Assembly: GCA_003219335.1 (NCBI GenBank)
Contig: QHOF01000481.1
Span: 1-6,663 of the forward strand
DNA length: 6,663 nucleotides
Reading direction: 5' to 3'
From: Verrucomicrobiota bacterium
GTDB lineage: Bacteria; Verrucomicrobiota; Verrucomicrobiia; Chthoniobacterales; UBA10450
The first letter of the stretch is position 1. Each line of letters begins with the position of its first letter. Under the pieces are notes generated by a model that worked only from the letters and a program-made list of their open reading frames with translations, had not been told where the DNA came from and searched no databases. Positions 6,639 to 6,663 of this stretch are shown here, piece by piece. The position numbers were made by a program, and so were the translations under genes.

Positions 6639-6663
6639 TGTATCCCTCGGTTTGGTTATTTGG

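Overview
All genes in this window lie on the minus strand and read leftward. They look like one transcription unit from a Gram-negative bacterium: an outer-membrane lipoprotein channel, a periplasmic adaptor and inner-membrane proteins together need a two-membrane envelope. The sequence is moderately GC-rich (about 60% by eye). It uses purine-rich Shine-Dalgarno sites and a mixture of ATG, GTG and TTG starts. The phylum cannot be fixed from sequence alone. The 9-nt GTTCAAACC-type palindromic repeat after the outer-membrane gene is of a style I associate with soil lineages such as Acidobacteriota or Verrucomicrobiota, but that is only a weak impression.

Layout in transcription order (right to left): (1) 6638-5891, a DUF1275/YoaK-type membrane protein broken by a frameshift near 6161; (2) 5848-3569, a 759-residue FUSC-family (MdtO/AaeB-like) inner-membrane efflux protein with a GTG start; (3) 3471-1945, a 508-residue TolC/NodT-type outer-membrane factor with a lipoprotein signal (MdtP-like); (4) 1930-1806, a non-coding nested palindrome built from 9-nt repeats around a perfect GC-rich hairpin; (5) 1796-1509, a small YtcA-like membrane lipoprotein, probably starting at TTG; (6) 1505-288, a 405-residue HlyD/EmrA-type membrane fusion protein (MdtN-like); (7) 265-1, the start of a gene whose first ~55 residues resemble the N-terminus of a bacterial ion-channel-like membrane protein, running off the left edge.

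Genes 2, 3, 5 and 6 together make a complete MdtNOP-type tripartite exporter plus its YtcA accessory. The FUSC protein would collect substrate at the inner membrane, the HlyD-type adaptor would span the periplasm, and the lipoprotein channel would open through the outer membrane. Substrates of known relatives are aromatic acids, fusaric acid and some cationic drugs or dyes; the substrate here cannot be read from sequence. Compared with the E. coli order as I recall it (ytcA-mdtN-mdtO-mdtP), the order here (mdtO-mdtP-ytcA-mdtN) is a circular permutation.

I found no RNA genes, CRISPR array, transposase, or convincing promoter or operon terminator. No stretch over 300 bases lacks a gene. The longest gaps are 148 bp (the palindrome, 1797-1944) and 97 bp (3472-3568, which carries the outer-membrane gene's ribosome-binding site). 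I see no clearly novel system; the points most worth a second look are the palindrome, the broken DUF1275 gene, the permuted gene order and the chimeric-looking left-edge gene.
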